From positions 3,969,946 to 4,033,945 of the forward strand of contig NZ_QFRX01000001.1 of the NCBI RefSeq assembly GCF_003143935.1: a DNA stretch of 64,000 nucleotides, given 5' to 3'. The translations under genes and the position numbers were made by a program. The stretch comes from Streptomyces sp. Act143 (GTDB lineage Bacteria; Actinomycetota; Actinomycetes; Streptomycetales; Streptomycetaceae). The stretch's first letter is position 1. Each line of letters starts with the position of its first letter. This document shows positions 52,534-60,420 of the stretch, in pieces. The notes beneath the pieces were generated by a model. The model did not search any database. It was not told the origin of the DNA and worked only from the letters and a program-made list of their open reading frames with translations.

Positions 52534-53246
52534 GCGCCCCCACGCCAACTGACCTTGTCCCGCCGCCGGTTCTCGTCCTCGACGACGTCACCAAACGCCA
52601 CCCCGGTGGTGTCACCGCGCTGGACCGGGTCTCGCTGCGGGTCGACCAGGGTGAACTCCTCGCCGTCGTGGGCCCGTCCGGGTCCGGCAAGTCGACGCTG
52701 CTGCACATCATGGGCACCCTGGACCGTCCGACGACCGGCACCGTCCGCGTCGACGGTCACGACGTCCGCACGCTGCGCGACCGTCAGCTCTCCGCGCTGC
52801 GGGCCCGGTCGCTGGGGTTCGTCTTCCAGCACTTCCACCTCACCGACGGCCTGGACGCCACGGAGAACGTCGCCACCGGCCTGCTGTACGCCGGTGTCCC
52901 ACGCCGCAGGCGTGCGCCGCTGGCCCGGGAGGCGCTGGCCCGGGTGGGCCTCGCGCACCGCCGCACACACCTCCCCCAGCAGCTGTCCGGGGGCGAACGC
53001 CAGCGGGTCGCCATCGCGCGGGCCCTGGTCAACCGTCCCTCGCTGGTGCTCGCGGACGAGCCGACGGGGGCGCTCGACGCGGCCAACGGGGAGGCCGTGC
53101 TGGAGCTGCTCGTCGAGCTGAACGCGCAGGGCACGACCATCGCCGTCATCACCCACGACCGTGACATCGCCGCCCGGCTCCCCCGCAGGGTGGAGCTGCG
53201 GGACGGCCGTGTCACCGCCGACGGGCGGGAGGTGAGTGCCGTATGA
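52530..53246 (+). CDS. ABC transporter ATP-binding protein (MacB/LolD type)
   Basis: A 238-residue ATPase with Walker A GPSGSGKS, Q-loop FVFQHFHLTDGLDATENVAT, signature LSGGERQRVAIARALV, Walker B LVLADEPTGALD and H-loop ITHD, the LolD/MacB subclass. It overlaps the adaptor gene (GTGA) and the permease gene (ATGA), so the four-gene unit lipoprotein-adaptor-ATPase-permease is tightly coupled. This is a Gram-positive MacAB-like efflux or lipid/peptide export system. Confidence 0.95.
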   Translation: MSAPTPTDLVPPPVLVLDDVTKRHPGGVTALDRVSLRVDQGELLAVVGPSGSGKSTLLHIMGTLDRPTTGTVRVDGHDVRTLRDRQLSALRARSLGFVFQHFHLTDGLDATENVATGLLYAGVPRRRRAPLAREALARVGLAHRRTHLPQQLSGGERQRVAIARALVNRPSLVLADEPTGALDAANGEAVLELLVELNAQGTTIAVITHDRDIAARLPRRVELRDGRVTADGREVSAV

Positions 53247-54463
53247 CGCGCAGGATGACAGGGCACGGACCGCGCCCGGTCCGCCTGGCGTTCTCCGACA
53301 TCCTGCGGCTCGGTCTGCTGGGCATCCGGACCCGGGGGCCGCGGGCCGCGCTGTCCGCGCTGGGCATCTCCCTCGGGATCGCGACGCTCGTCGTCGTGAC
53401 GGCCGTGCCCGCCGCCGGCCAGCGTGCGCTGGTGAACCAGCTGTCGGCGCTCGGCACGAACATGCTGCGGGTGGCGCCGCAGGCGGACAGCGATCCGCCG
53501 GTGGTGCTGCCCGTCGACGCCGACGCGATGGCCGCCCGCATCGGGCCGGTGACGGGTGCGAGCGCGGTCGCCAACACCCACACGACGGTGCTGCGTTCGG
53601 ACCGCGCCGACCCGGCGGACGCGTCCGGCATCAGTGTCCTGGCCGCCCGCACGAACCTGCTCGGGGCGGTGCACGGAAGGGTCCGGTCGGGGGCGTTCCT
53701 CACCGCGACGACGGCCCGTTTCCCGACCGTGGTGCTCGGCTTCCGGGCCGCTGCCCGGCTCGGCTTCGACCGGGTGCGGGCGGGCCAGGAACCCGGTCAG
53801 CTCTACATCGGCGGGCGCTGGTTCACCGTCATCGGCATCCTCGACCCGCTCCCGCTCGCCCCCGACCTCGACAGCGCGGTCCTGGTGGGCTGGAAGGCGG
53901 CGCGGGACCGGCTCGGCTTCGACGGGCATCCCACGGTCGTCTACGTCACCGCCCGCGAGGCGCGGATCGAGGAGGTACGGGCCGTGCTGCCGGCCACCGT
54001 GCACCCGCAACTGCCGGGCCTGGTCCAGGTCAGCCGCCCCTCGGACGCCCTGGCCGCCAAGCGCGCCACCGAACGGACGCTGTCGGTGCTGCTGCTGGGG
54101 CTGGCCGGGGTCGCCCTTCTGATCGGGGGTGTGGGTGTGGCCAACACCATGGTCGTGTCGGTGCTGGAGCGGCGGCGCGAGATCGGGCTGCGGCGGGCGC
54201 TGGGCGCGACCCGCGGGCAGATCAGGGGGCAGTTCCTGGCGGAGTCGGTGATGCTGTCCGCGCTCGGGGGCGGTGCCGGGACCGTGCTCGGGGCAGCGGG
54301 GGCGGCGGGGTACGCCGTCGCGCACTCCTGGCCGGTGGTGTTCCCGCCGTTCGTGCTGGCCGGGGGTGTGGCGGGGGCGGTCGTCGTGGGGATGGCGGCC
54401 GGGGTGTACCCGGCCGTGCGCGCCTCAAGGCTGCCGCCGACCGAGGCGCTGGCCGCGGTCTGA
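53243..54463 (+). CDS. ABC transporter permease (MacB/FtsX type)
   Basis: A 406-residue permease with the MacB layout: first helix near residues 30-50 (RAALSALGISLGIATLVVVT), a MacB periplasmic core domain (about 55-270, ALGTNMLRVAPQADSDPPVV), and three C-terminal helices around LLLGLAGVALLIGGVGVANT, the FtsX motif RRREIGLRRALGATRGQIRG and AVRASRLPPTEALAAV. It is the last gene of the export operon. A hairpin-free 130-bp stretch separates it from katA. Confidence 0.93.
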   Translation: MTRRMTGHGPRPVRLAFSDILRLGLLGIRTRGPRAALSALGISLGIATLVVVTAVPAAGQRALVNQLSALGTNMLRVAPQADSDPPVVLPVDADAMAARIGPVTGASAVANTHTTVLRSDRADPADASGISVLAARTNLLGAVHGRVRSGAFLTATTARFPTVVLGFRAAARLGFDRVRAGQEPGQLYIGGRWFTVIGILDPLPLAPDLDSAVLVGWKAARDRLGFDGHPTVVYVTAREARIEEVRAVLPATVHPQLPGLVQVSRPSDALAAKRATERTLSVLLLGLAGVALLIGGVGVANTMVVSVLERRREIGLRRALGATRGQIRGQFLAESVMLSALGGGAGTVLGAAGAAGYAVAHSWPVVFPPFVLAGGVAGAVVVGMAAGVYPAVRASRLPPTEALAAV

Positions 54464-54502
54464 GCCCCCGGACGGGCAAACATGTCAGAGCCTCGGACGA
54501 GA

Positions 54503-54554
54503 GACACATGTGTCCCGGATTTCGGCTTGACGGAGATATGTTCCTCCATAGGAT
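54503..54554 (+). promoter_or_regulatory. katA promoter with upstream CACATGTG palindrome
   Basis: A -35 TTGACG (54527-54532) and -10 TAGGAT (54549-54554) are separated by 16 bp, a good HrdB-type promoter about 35 bp ahead of the catalase ribosome site. GACACATGTGTC (54503-54514), a perfect 12-bp palindrome, sits 12 bp before the -35, an activator or repressor position. Confidence 0.65.
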
Positions 54555-54595
54555 GTGAAGGCAGGAGCCGTGAACCACATATCGAGGAGCCAGCC

Positions 54596-56068
54596 TTGCC
54601 CGAGGACAACAAGAAGCCGTTGACGACGGTCGCCGGCGCGCCGGTTCCCGACAACCAGAACTCGCTGACGGCCGGAGCGCGCGGCCCGATGCTGCTCCAG
54701 GACGTGTGGTTCCTGGAGAAGCTCGCCCACTTCGACCGTGAGGTGATCCCGGAGCGCCGGATGCACGCCAAGGGCTCGGGCGCATTCGGGACCTTCACGG
54801 TCACCCATGACATCACCCGGTACACGAGCGCGAAGATCTTCTCCGAGGTCGGCAAGCGGACCGAGCTGTTCGCCCGGTTCTCCACCGTCGCCGGTGAGCG
54901 GGGCGCGGCCGACGCCGAGCGGGACATCCGCGGCTTCGCCCTGAAGTTCTACACGGACGAGGGCAACTGGGACCTGGTCGGCAACAACACCCCGGTGTTC
55001 TTCTTCCGCGACCCGCTGAAGTTCCCCGATCTCAACCACGCGGTGAAGCGCGACCCGCGCACCAACCTGCGCGACGCCGAGAACAACTGGGACTTCTGGA
55101 CCCGGCTTCCCGAGGCCCTGCACCAGGTCACCATCGTGATGTCCGACCGCGGCATCCCCGCCTCCTACCGGCACATGCACGGCTTCGGCTCGCACACCTA
55201 CAGCCTGGTCAACGCCGAGGGCGAGCGGTTCTGGGTCAAGTTCCACCACCGCACCCAGCAGGGCATCAAGAACCTCACCGACGCCGAGGCCGAGGCGCTC
55301 GTCGGCAAGGACCGGGAGTCCCACCAGCGCGACCTCTTCGACGCGATCGAGAACGGCGACTTCCCGAAGTGGAAGCTGTTCATCCAGGTCATGCCGGAGG
55401 CCGACGCGGAGACCTACCGCTTCCACCCCTTCGACCTCACCAAGGTCTGGTCGAAGAAGGACTATCCGCTGATCGAGGTCGGCGAGTGGGAGCTCAACCG
55501 CAACCCCGACAACTACTTCGCGGACGTCGAGCAGGCCGCCTTCAGCCCCGCGAACGTGGTGCCGGGCATCGGCTTCTCCCCCGACCGCATGCTCCAGGGC
55601 CGCCTGTTCTCCTACGGCGACGCCCAGCGCTACCGCCTCGGGGTGAACCACCACCAGATCCCCGTCAACGCGCCGCGGAACCCGGTGAACTCCTACCACC
55701 GCGACGGCGCCATGCGGGTCGACGGCAACCAGGGGGCCACCCCGGGCATCGAGCCCAACTCCTACGGCCGCTGGCAGGAGCAGCCCGCCTACCGTGAGCC
55801 GCGCCAGGCCGTGGGCGCCGTCGCCGACCGGTTCGACTTCCGTGCCGACGACGACAACTACTTCGAGCAGCCCGGCAACCTGTTCCGCCTGATGAGCCCG
55901 GAACAGCGGCAGGCCCTCTTCGAGAACACGGCGCGCGCGATCGACGGGGCGTCGCGGCAGACGGTCGAACGCCACATCGCCAACTGCACGCAGGCCGACC
56001 CGGCCTACGGCGAGGGTGTCCGCAAGGCGGTCGAGGCGCTGGCGGCCGCCACGCCGCACGGCGCCTGA
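54596..56068 (+). CDS. katA: Catalase (clade 3, haem-containing monofunctional)
   Basis: A 490-residue catalase converting hydrogen peroxide to water and oxygen. The catalytic His57 is in ERRMHAKGSGAFG, the catalytic Asn in VGNNTPVFFFRDPLKFPDLN, and the haem-ligand Tyr340 in RLFSYGDAQRYRLG; YRHMHGFGSHTYS and KWKLFIQVMPEADAETYRFH are also conserved. Length and lack of a C-terminal flavodoxin-like domain mark a small-subunit catalase. Start TTG 54596 is chosen because GAGGAG (54584-54589) is correctly spaced and the sequence PLTTVAGAPVPDNQNSLTAG follows, as in other Streptomyces catalases. No catR (Fur-type repressor) gene precedes it, which differs from the S. coelicolor catR-catA arrangement. 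An ankyrin-repeat gene follows by 18 bp. Confidence 0.96.
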   Translation: MPEDNKKPLTTVAGAPVPDNQNSLTAGARGPMLLQDVWFLEKLAHFDREVIPERRMHAKGSGAFGTFTVTHDITRYTSAKIFSEVGKRTELFARFSTVAGERGAADAERDIRGFALKFYTDEGNWDLVGNNTPVFFFRDPLKFPDLNHAVKRDPRTNLRDAENNWDFWTRLPEALHQVTIVMSDRGIPASYRHMHGFGSHTYSLVNAEGERFWVKFHHRTQQGIKNLTDAEAEALVGKDRESHQRDLFDAIENGDFPKWKLFIQVMPEADAETYRFHPFDLTKVWSKKDYPLIEVGEWELNRNPDNYFADVEQAAFSPANVVPGIGFSPDRMLQGRLFSYGDAQRYRLGVNHHQIPVNAPRNPVNSYHRDGAMRVDGNQGATPGIEPNSYGRWQEQPAYREPRQAVGAVADRFDFRADDDNYFEQPGNLFRLMSPEQRQALFENTARAIDGASRQTVERHIANCTQADPAYGEGVRKAVEALAAATPHGA

Positions 56069-56086
56069 CCGGGAGCGGACACCTCC

Positions 56087-56476
56087 ATGACCAGCGGCGC
56101 CGGTCTGACACCTGAGCAGACGGAACGTGTCGTGGCCATCGCCCTGGACCTGGCCCGGGAGGGCCGTACCGAGGCGCTGCGGGAGTTCGTGGCGCACGGT
56201 CTGCCGGTGGACGTGTGCGACGCGGCCGGCAACACCTTGCTGATGCTGGCCGCGTACCACGGCCACGCCGACACCGTACGAGCCCTGCTGGAGCTGGGCG
56301 CCGACCCGGACCTGCGCAACGCCCGGGACCAGTCGCCCGTCGCCGGCGCCCTGTTCAAGGGCGCGGACGACGTGGTGGCGGTCCTGCGGCGGGCCGGTGC
56401 GGACCTGGACTCCGGGACGCCCACGGGCCGGGCCGCCGCGGCCCTGTTCGGCCGCGCGCACCTGCTCCAGGAGTGA
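56087..56476 (+). CDS. Ankyrin-repeat protein, catalase-associated
   Basis: A 129-residue protein of about three ankyrin repeats: GRTEALREFVAHGLPVDVCD, AAGNTLLMLAAYHGHADTVR, ALLELGADPDLRNARDQSPV, then AGALFKGADDVVAVLRRAGA. It starts 18 bp after the katA stop, so it is certainly in the same operon. In Pseudomonas aeruginosa the ankyrin protein AnkB is encoded next to catalase katB and is needed for full catalase activity and peroxide resistance; the same partnership is a fair inference here. Confidence 0.88.
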   Translation: MTSGAGLTPEQTERVVAIALDLAREGRTEALREFVAHGLPVDVCDAAGNTLLMLAAYHGHADTVRALLELGADPDLRNARDQSPVAGALFKGADDVVAVLRRAGADLDSGTPTGRAAAALFGRAHLLQE

Positions 56477-56553
56477 GCCCCCGGAACCGTTCGCAATCCG
56501 AAATCCCAGTCCCTTCAGTCCCTGCCGCCGCCCCACGCCCGCCCCATGATCGC

Positions 56554-56559
56554 TACCCT
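56554..56559 (+). promoter_or_regulatory. -10 element of a leaderless promoter for the VTT gene
   Basis: TACCCT ends seven bases before the ATG at 56567. This favours 56567 over the in-frame ATG at 56546, which would lie upstream of the -10 element. Confidence 0.4.
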
Positions 56560-56566
56560 GCACGCC

Positions 56567-57238
56567 ATGCGTTGGTTCTGGCTCGTGTCCGGGCTGCTCG
56601 CCGCGATCCTCGTCCCGTTCTTCCTCTTCGGGGACTACTTCGATGCCCTCGCCTCCCTGGCGGCGGAGCACCGGCTGTCCACCCCCGTGGCCGTGGCGGT
56701 GATCGCGGGCCTGCTCGCCCTGGACGTCTTCCTCCCCGTGCCCTCCAGCGTGGTCTCGGCCGCCGCGGGCGTACTCCTGGGGTTCGTGTGGGGTACGGCC
56801 GTCGTCTGGGCCGGCATGACCGTCTCGTGCGTGCTGGGTTACCTGGTCGGGGCCCGCTCGGTGTCCCTGACGCGGCGGCTGGTGGGCGAGGCGGGACTGG
56901 CCCGCGCCGCCGACGCCGCCCGGCGCCACGGCCTGGTCGCCCTCGCCCTGTGCCGTCCTGTGCCCGTGCTGGCGGAGGCGAGCGTGGTACTGGCGGGCAC
57001 CACGCGGGTACGGCCCGGCCGGTTCCTCCTGGTGTGCACATGGTCCAACCTCGGTGTGGCCGTCGTCTACGCGGGGGCCGGCGCGTGGTCGGTGTCCGTG
57101 AACTCCTTCGCCCTGGCGTTCCTCGCCGCGATGGCCTTCCCGGGGCTCGCCCTGCTGATCACCCGACGGTGGGCCGGCCGGTCGGGGACGGGAGAGGAGA
57201 CCGCGGAACGGGACGGGGCTCCGACGCAGGCGTCATGA
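56567..57238 (+). CDS. DedA/VTT-domain membrane protein
   Basis: A 223-residue protein with about six membrane segments. The VTT (SNARE-associated) signature covers DVFLPVPSSVVSAAAGVLLG, VWAGMTVSCVLGYLVGARS and ALALCRPVPVLAEASVVLAG, with the family Pro and Arg-Pro positions that sit in re-entrant loops. DedA/VTT proteins are linked to lipid-carrier recycling and membrane homeostasis. The ATG at 56567 fits a leaderless start; 56546 is an alternative adding seven residues. It is convergent with the TetR gene below, with only 7 bp between stops. Confidence 0.85.
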   Translation: MRWFWLVSGLLAAILVPFFLFGDYFDALASLAAEHRLSTPVAVAVIAGLLALDVFLPVPSSVVSAAAGVLLGFVWGTAVVWAGMTVSCVLGYLVGARSVSLTRRLVGEAGLARAADAARRHGLVALALCRPVPVLAEASVVLAGTTRVRPGRFLLVCTWSNLGVAVVYAGAGAWSVSVNSFALAFLAAMAFPGLALLITRRWAGRSGTGEETAERDGAPTQAS

Positions 57239-57245
57239 CGGCAGG

Positions 57246-57824
57246 TCAGGCAGCGGGCGCGGCCGGCCAGTTGCGCAGCAGGGCGTCCAGGGCATCGAGG
57301 ACGCGGGTCCAGGTCTCCTGGGTGTCGGGGGCGCTGTGGCTGAAGCCGCCGCCCATCTCCAGGCTGATGTAGCCGTGGAAGGTGCTGCCCAACAGGCGGA
57401 CCGCGTGGGTCTGGTCGGGCTCCGCCAGGTCGTAGCCGCGCAGGATCGCCCGGGTCATCTGGGCGTGTCTGGCACCCGCGCTGGCCGCTGCCGCCTCGGG
57501 GCTGAGTCTCATCTGGGCCGCGGCGTAGCGGCCGGGATGGGCGCGGGCGTAGTCGCGGTAGACGTCGGCCAGGGCGGTGAGGGCGTCCTTGCCCGCCCGG
57601 CCGGCGAGGGCGACGGCGCCCTTGTCAGCGAGTTCCTCCAGGGCCAGGAGGGCGATCCTGGTCTTGAGGTCGTGGGAGTTCTTCACGTGCGAGTACAGGC
57701 TCGCGACCTTGACGTCGAAGCGGCGGGCCAGCTCCGAGACGGTGACCTGGTCGAAGCCGATCTCGTCGGCCAGGTCAGCCCCGGCGTGGGTGAGGCGATC
57801 TGCGGTCAGTCCTGCGCGCGCCAT
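57246..57824 (-). CDS. TetR/AcrR family regulator (WHG-domain type)
   Basis: A 192-residue regulator: HTH at about residues 5-52 (LTADRLTHAGADLADEIGFD, QVTVSELARRFDVKVASLYS, HVKNSHDLKTRIALLALEEL) and a C-terminal WHG/TetR_C_13-like domain with GRYAAAQMRLSPEAAAASAG and LLGSTFHGYISLEMGGGFSH. The FHGYxxLE motif is characteristic of this subgroup. It starts 17 bp downstream of the toxin gene on the same strand, so it may be transcribed with the toxin-antitoxin pair, an unusual arrangement. Confidence 0.9.
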   Translation of the reverse strand: MARAGLTADRLTHAGADLADEIGFDQVTVSELARRFDVKVASLYSHVKNSHDLKTRIALLALEELADKGAVALAGRAGKDALTALADVYRDYARAHPGRYAAAQMRLSPEAAAASAGARHAQMTRAILRGYDLAEPDQTHAVRLLGSTFHGYISLEMGGGFSHSAPDTQETWTRVLDALDALLRNWPAAPAA

Positions 57825-57841
57825 GGTGGTGTCGTGCCCTC

Positions 57842-58219
57842 TCAGCCGGCCGTGGGCCAGGTGCGCAGCTGGGTGGCGATCCTCGCGGTGGTGCAGGCGG
57901 GGTCGCGGAGCAGGTCGCGCAGGGCGATGGCGTCGTCGCGGGTGGGTTTGAGGGGGATGCCGGAGGCCTCCAGGTACATGACTCCCGTGGCGGCGGCGAC
58001 GGCCATGTTGGAGCGCTCCAGCCAGCGGCAGCGGCCGAGGATGTGGACGAGGGCGGCGGCGCGGGCGTAGGGGCCGTCGTAGACCGGCTGGTCGAGGAGT
58101 TCGGCGCGGTGGGCGGCGACGGCGGCGACCGGGATGCCGTAGTCGTCGGGGGCGGGGTCGCGGGCGCCGGCGAGCTCGGCGACCTGGAGGATCCAGGGGA
58201 CGTCGATGTGCAGGTCCAT
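57842..58219 (-). CDS. Doc/Fic-like toxin component with degenerate catalytic motif
   Basis: A 125-residue all-helical protein shaped like the small Doc toxins: YDGPYARAAALVHILGRCRW, LERSNMAVAAATGVMYLEAS, GIPLKPTRDDAIALRDLL. The position of the Fic motif HxFxDGN(G/K)R is occupied by GRCRWLERSNMA, lacking the His, the acidic residue and the Gly-Asn-Lys/Gly loop, though related Streptomyces proteins with the RWLERSN version are consistently annotated as Fic-family toxin components. It may have a different activity or act only in complex. ATG 58219 overlaps the antitoxin stop by one base (TGATG). Confidence 0.75.
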   Translation of the reverse strand: MDLHIDVPWILQVAELAGARDPAPDDYGIPVAAVAAHRAELLDQPVYDGPYARAAALVHILGRCRWLERSNMAVAAATGVMYLEASGIPLKPTRDDAIALRDLLRDPACTTARIATQLRTWPTAG

Positions 58220-58458
58220 CAGGCGGCGTGGGCTCCCGGGGCGGGGCGGTCGGCGTCCTCGGCCTCGTCGAAGAGGGCCTGGTGCTCGTCGAGGAAGCGG
58301 CGGGCGGCCTCCAGGCCGCGGGCGCGCAGGCCGTCGGTGTCCTCGCGCACGAGGGCGGCGATGTAGTCGCCGACGCTCAGACCGCGGTCCTTGGCACGGG
58401 CCTTGGCGAGCTCGGCGACCTCGTCGTCGACGCGGGCGCCCAGTTGTGTCTTTGCCAT
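58219..58458 (-). CDS. Ribbon-helix-helix antitoxin
   Basis: A 79-residue protein with a ribbon-helix-helix fold: strand TQLGARVDDEV, helix AELAKARAKDRG and helix SVGDYIAALVRED, followed by an acidic tail (RRFLDEHQALFDEAEDADRP) of the kind that wraps and blocks a toxin. The first gene of the pair, overlapping the toxin by one base. A perfect 18-bp palindrome sits 8 bp before its start codon, as expected for an autorepressor. Confidence 0.85.
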   Translation of the reverse strand: MAKTQLGARVDDEVAELAKARAKDRGLSVGDYIAALVREDTDGLRARGLEAARRFLDEHQALFDEAEDADRPAPGAHAA

Positions 58459-58465
58459 ACAGGCA

Positions 58466-58483
58466 TGGTAACAGCTGTTACCA
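58466..58483. promoter_or_regulatory. Toxin-antitoxin operator, 18-bp perfect palindrome
   Basis: TGGTAACAGCTGTTACCA is perfectly self-complementary and lies 8 bp upstream of the antitoxin start. It is the clearest operator in the window and fits binding by two RHH dimers. Confidence 0.8.
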
Positions 58484-58526
58484 GATCTTCAGGGGTGGTG
58501 TGCGGCGAGGTCGGTCGCTTCGGTCG

Positions 58527-60203
58527 CTACCGCTGGTCCTGATGGTCGGGCTGTCGGCCGGTGATGAGCGTGGCGAGTCCGGAGAAGCAGGCGGCCACGA
58601 CACCCGGGGTGACCTTGCAGTCGAGGAGCAGCACCCCCTCGGCGCCCTGCGCCTGCCAGTCGCGGACCACCTCCAGGTCGGCCGCCGAGCGGACGGTGAC
58701 GCCGCGGGCGCCGAGGGCGCGGGCCGTACCGGCGAAGTCGGTGTCACCGAAGAGCATGGAGGCGGGATCGGCGCCGCGGTTCCCGAACAGGACGACCTCC
58801 ATGCCGTAGCCGCCGTCGTCGTAGATCACCACGAGCGCCGAGCGTCCGGTGCGGATCAGGGTCTCCAGTTCGGGCAGGCCCATGAGCGCACCGCCGTCGC
58901 CGAGGGCGACCACGGTCGTCCGGTCGGGCCGTCCGACGGCCGCGCCGACCGCGCCCGCGAGACCGAGGCCGATGCTCTGGAAGGCGGCTCCGGTGAAGAC
59001 GTAGGCGGCCGGGTCGGGGACCGCCCAGTACATGGCGGGCCAGCCCACGAAGTGGCCGCCGTCGGTGACGAGGGTGCGTTCCTCGGGGAGCAGGCCGGCC
59101 AGGTGCAGGGTCAGAGTGCGCGGGTCGATCCGGTCGGCGGCCAGCGCCTCCTCGAAGGGCTCGTAGGCCCAACCGAGGTCGGTGATCCGGTCCTTGGCCT
59201 GGTCGCGCCAGGGGGACCGGGGCAGGGAGCGGGACCGGACACCGTCGAGGAGGGCGGTGGCCGCGTCGGTGGCGTCGCCGGTGAGGTGGAGGTCGACGCG
59301 GTCGGTGGTGGGGGCGGGCCGGGTGTCCACCTGGACGAGCACCGCGTCGGGGGCGAGGAGCCGGCCGTCGGCGAGGGTCCACTGGTCGAGGCTCGCTCCG
59401 AAGGCGAGCACGACGTCCGCTTCGCCGATCAGCTCGGCGGCGCGGGGCGCGGCGAAGCCGCCGCACACGCCCAGCGACCAGGGGTTGCCGGCGAAGAGAC
59501 CGGCGGCCATGACGCTGGTCGTGTGGAGCGCGCCGAGCCGGTCGCCGAGTTCGGTGAGGGACTTGGCGGCCCCGGAGCGCCAGGCGCCCAGGCCGCCGAG
59601 GATCAGGGGGCGCCGGGCGGTGGCCAGTGCCTCCAGGGCCGTGGCCGTCCCGGCGGGGTCCGCTGCCTGGCGGGGCGGTCGCTGCGGAAAGCGGTCGGTC
59701 GGCGTCCGCTCGGTGACCTGGGCCGTGATCAGGTCCTGCGGCAGGCACAGGGCCACCGGGCGCTGCTCGGTGCGGGCCAGGCGCAGGGCCCGCAGGGTGT
59801 CGGTGCGGGCCGTGGCAAGGTCGGCCAGCCGGACCACGGGGACGCCGAGGGAGTCGAGGAACGTGTCCTGGTCGATGTCGATGCGGCGCGGACCGGTCGT
59901 GGGCACGTCGCCGCAGAGCAGCAGGATGCCGCTTTGGTGCTTGACCGCGTCGGCCAGGCCGGTGGCGGTGTTCGTCAGTCCCGGTCCGGCGCCGGTGGTG
60001 CACACGGCGACGTCGCCGGTGGTCCGGTAGTAGGCGTCCGCCATGGTGACCGCACCGCCTTCGTGGCGTGCGGAGAGGTAGGAGACGCCGTGGCGGGTGA
60101 GGCCGGCGACGGCGAGGACGTTTCCGTTGGCGACGACGCCGAAGGCGTGCCGTACGCCGTCGTCGGCGAGTGTCTGTGCGATCGCGTCGGCGAGGGGTGT
60201 CAT
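58527..60203 (-). CDS. Thiamine-pyrophosphate enzyme (acetolactate synthase/benzoylformate decarboxylase-like)
   Basis: A 558-residue TPP enzyme with the three usual domains: N-terminal pyrimidine-binding (GVRHAFGVVANGNVLAVAGL, the catalytic Glu in ARHEGGAVTMADAYYR, AVCTTGAGPGLTNTATGLAD), a central domain (RRPLILGGLGAWRSGAAKSL), and the C-terminal pyrophosphate-binding domain with ALGDGGALMGLPELETL and YDDGGYGM, the GDG...N/D-type motif. The Phe/Ala normally seen before the FAD-binding part in acetolactate synthase is not obvious, so decarboxylase or oxo-acid lyase activities are as likely. It is intact, unlike the acetolactate synthase remnant at 1942. Palindromes lie just upstream. Confidence 0.85.
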   Translation of the reverse strand: MTPLADAIAQTLADDGVRHAFGVVANGNVLAVAGLTRHGVSYLSARHEGGAVTMADAYYRTTGDVAVCTTGAGPGLTNTATGLADAVKHQSGILLLCGDVPTTGPRRIDIDQDTFLDSLGVPVVRLADLATARTDTLRALRLARTEQRPVALCLPQDLITAQVTERTPTDRFPQRPPRQAADPAGTATALEALATARRPLILGGLGAWRSGAAKSLTELGDRLGALHTTSVMAAGLFAGNPWSLGVCGGFAAPRAAELIGEADVVLAFGASLDQWTLADGRLLAPDAVLVQVDTRPAPTTDRVDLHLTGDATDAATALLDGVRSRSLPRSPWRDQAKDRITDLGWAYEPFEEALAADRIDPRTLTLHLAGLLPEERTLVTDGGHFVGWPAMYWAVPDPAAYVFTGAAFQSIGLGLAGAVGAAVGRPDRTTVVALGDGGALMGLPELETLIRTGRSALVVIYDDGGYGMEVVLFGNRGADPASMLFGDTDFAGTARALGARGVTVRSAADLEVVRDWQAQGAEGVLLLDCKVTPGVVAACFSGLATLITGRQPDHQDQR

Positions 60204-60226
60204 CGTTCGGCCTCCGTGCCGCGTGT

Positions 60227-60290
60227 GTACGCGGGACGCGTACGACCGGGGGGATGCGCGGCGGGGTGTTCATACAGAACACGTGTCTGT
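60227..60290. promoter_or_regulatory. Palindromes between the TPP-enzyme and glycosyltransferase genes
   Basis: GTACGCG-GGA-CGCGTAC (60227-60243) is a perfect 7-bp inverted repeat 24 bp ahead of the TPP enzyme start. ACAGAACACGTGTCTGT (60274-60290) is a near-palindrome with ACACGTGT at its core. Either could be an operator for this divergent pair. Confidence 0.5.
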
Positions 60291-60408
60291 CAGGGGCGGA
60301 AGTTCACGGCTGCGGCCGGGGACCAAGGGTGCGGTGCGCGGGGAGCAGCATCAGGAGACATGTTGCCCACTCACCAAATTGGATAGAGGCACACTTCATC
60401 GAATGCCC

Positions 60409-60414
60409 TAGACT
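60409..60414 (+). promoter_or_regulatory. -10 element of a leaderless promoter for the glycosyltransferase gene
   Basis: TAGACT ends six bases before the ATG at 60421 and no ribosome site is present. Confidence 0.45.
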
Positions 60415-60420
60415 CCGCAC

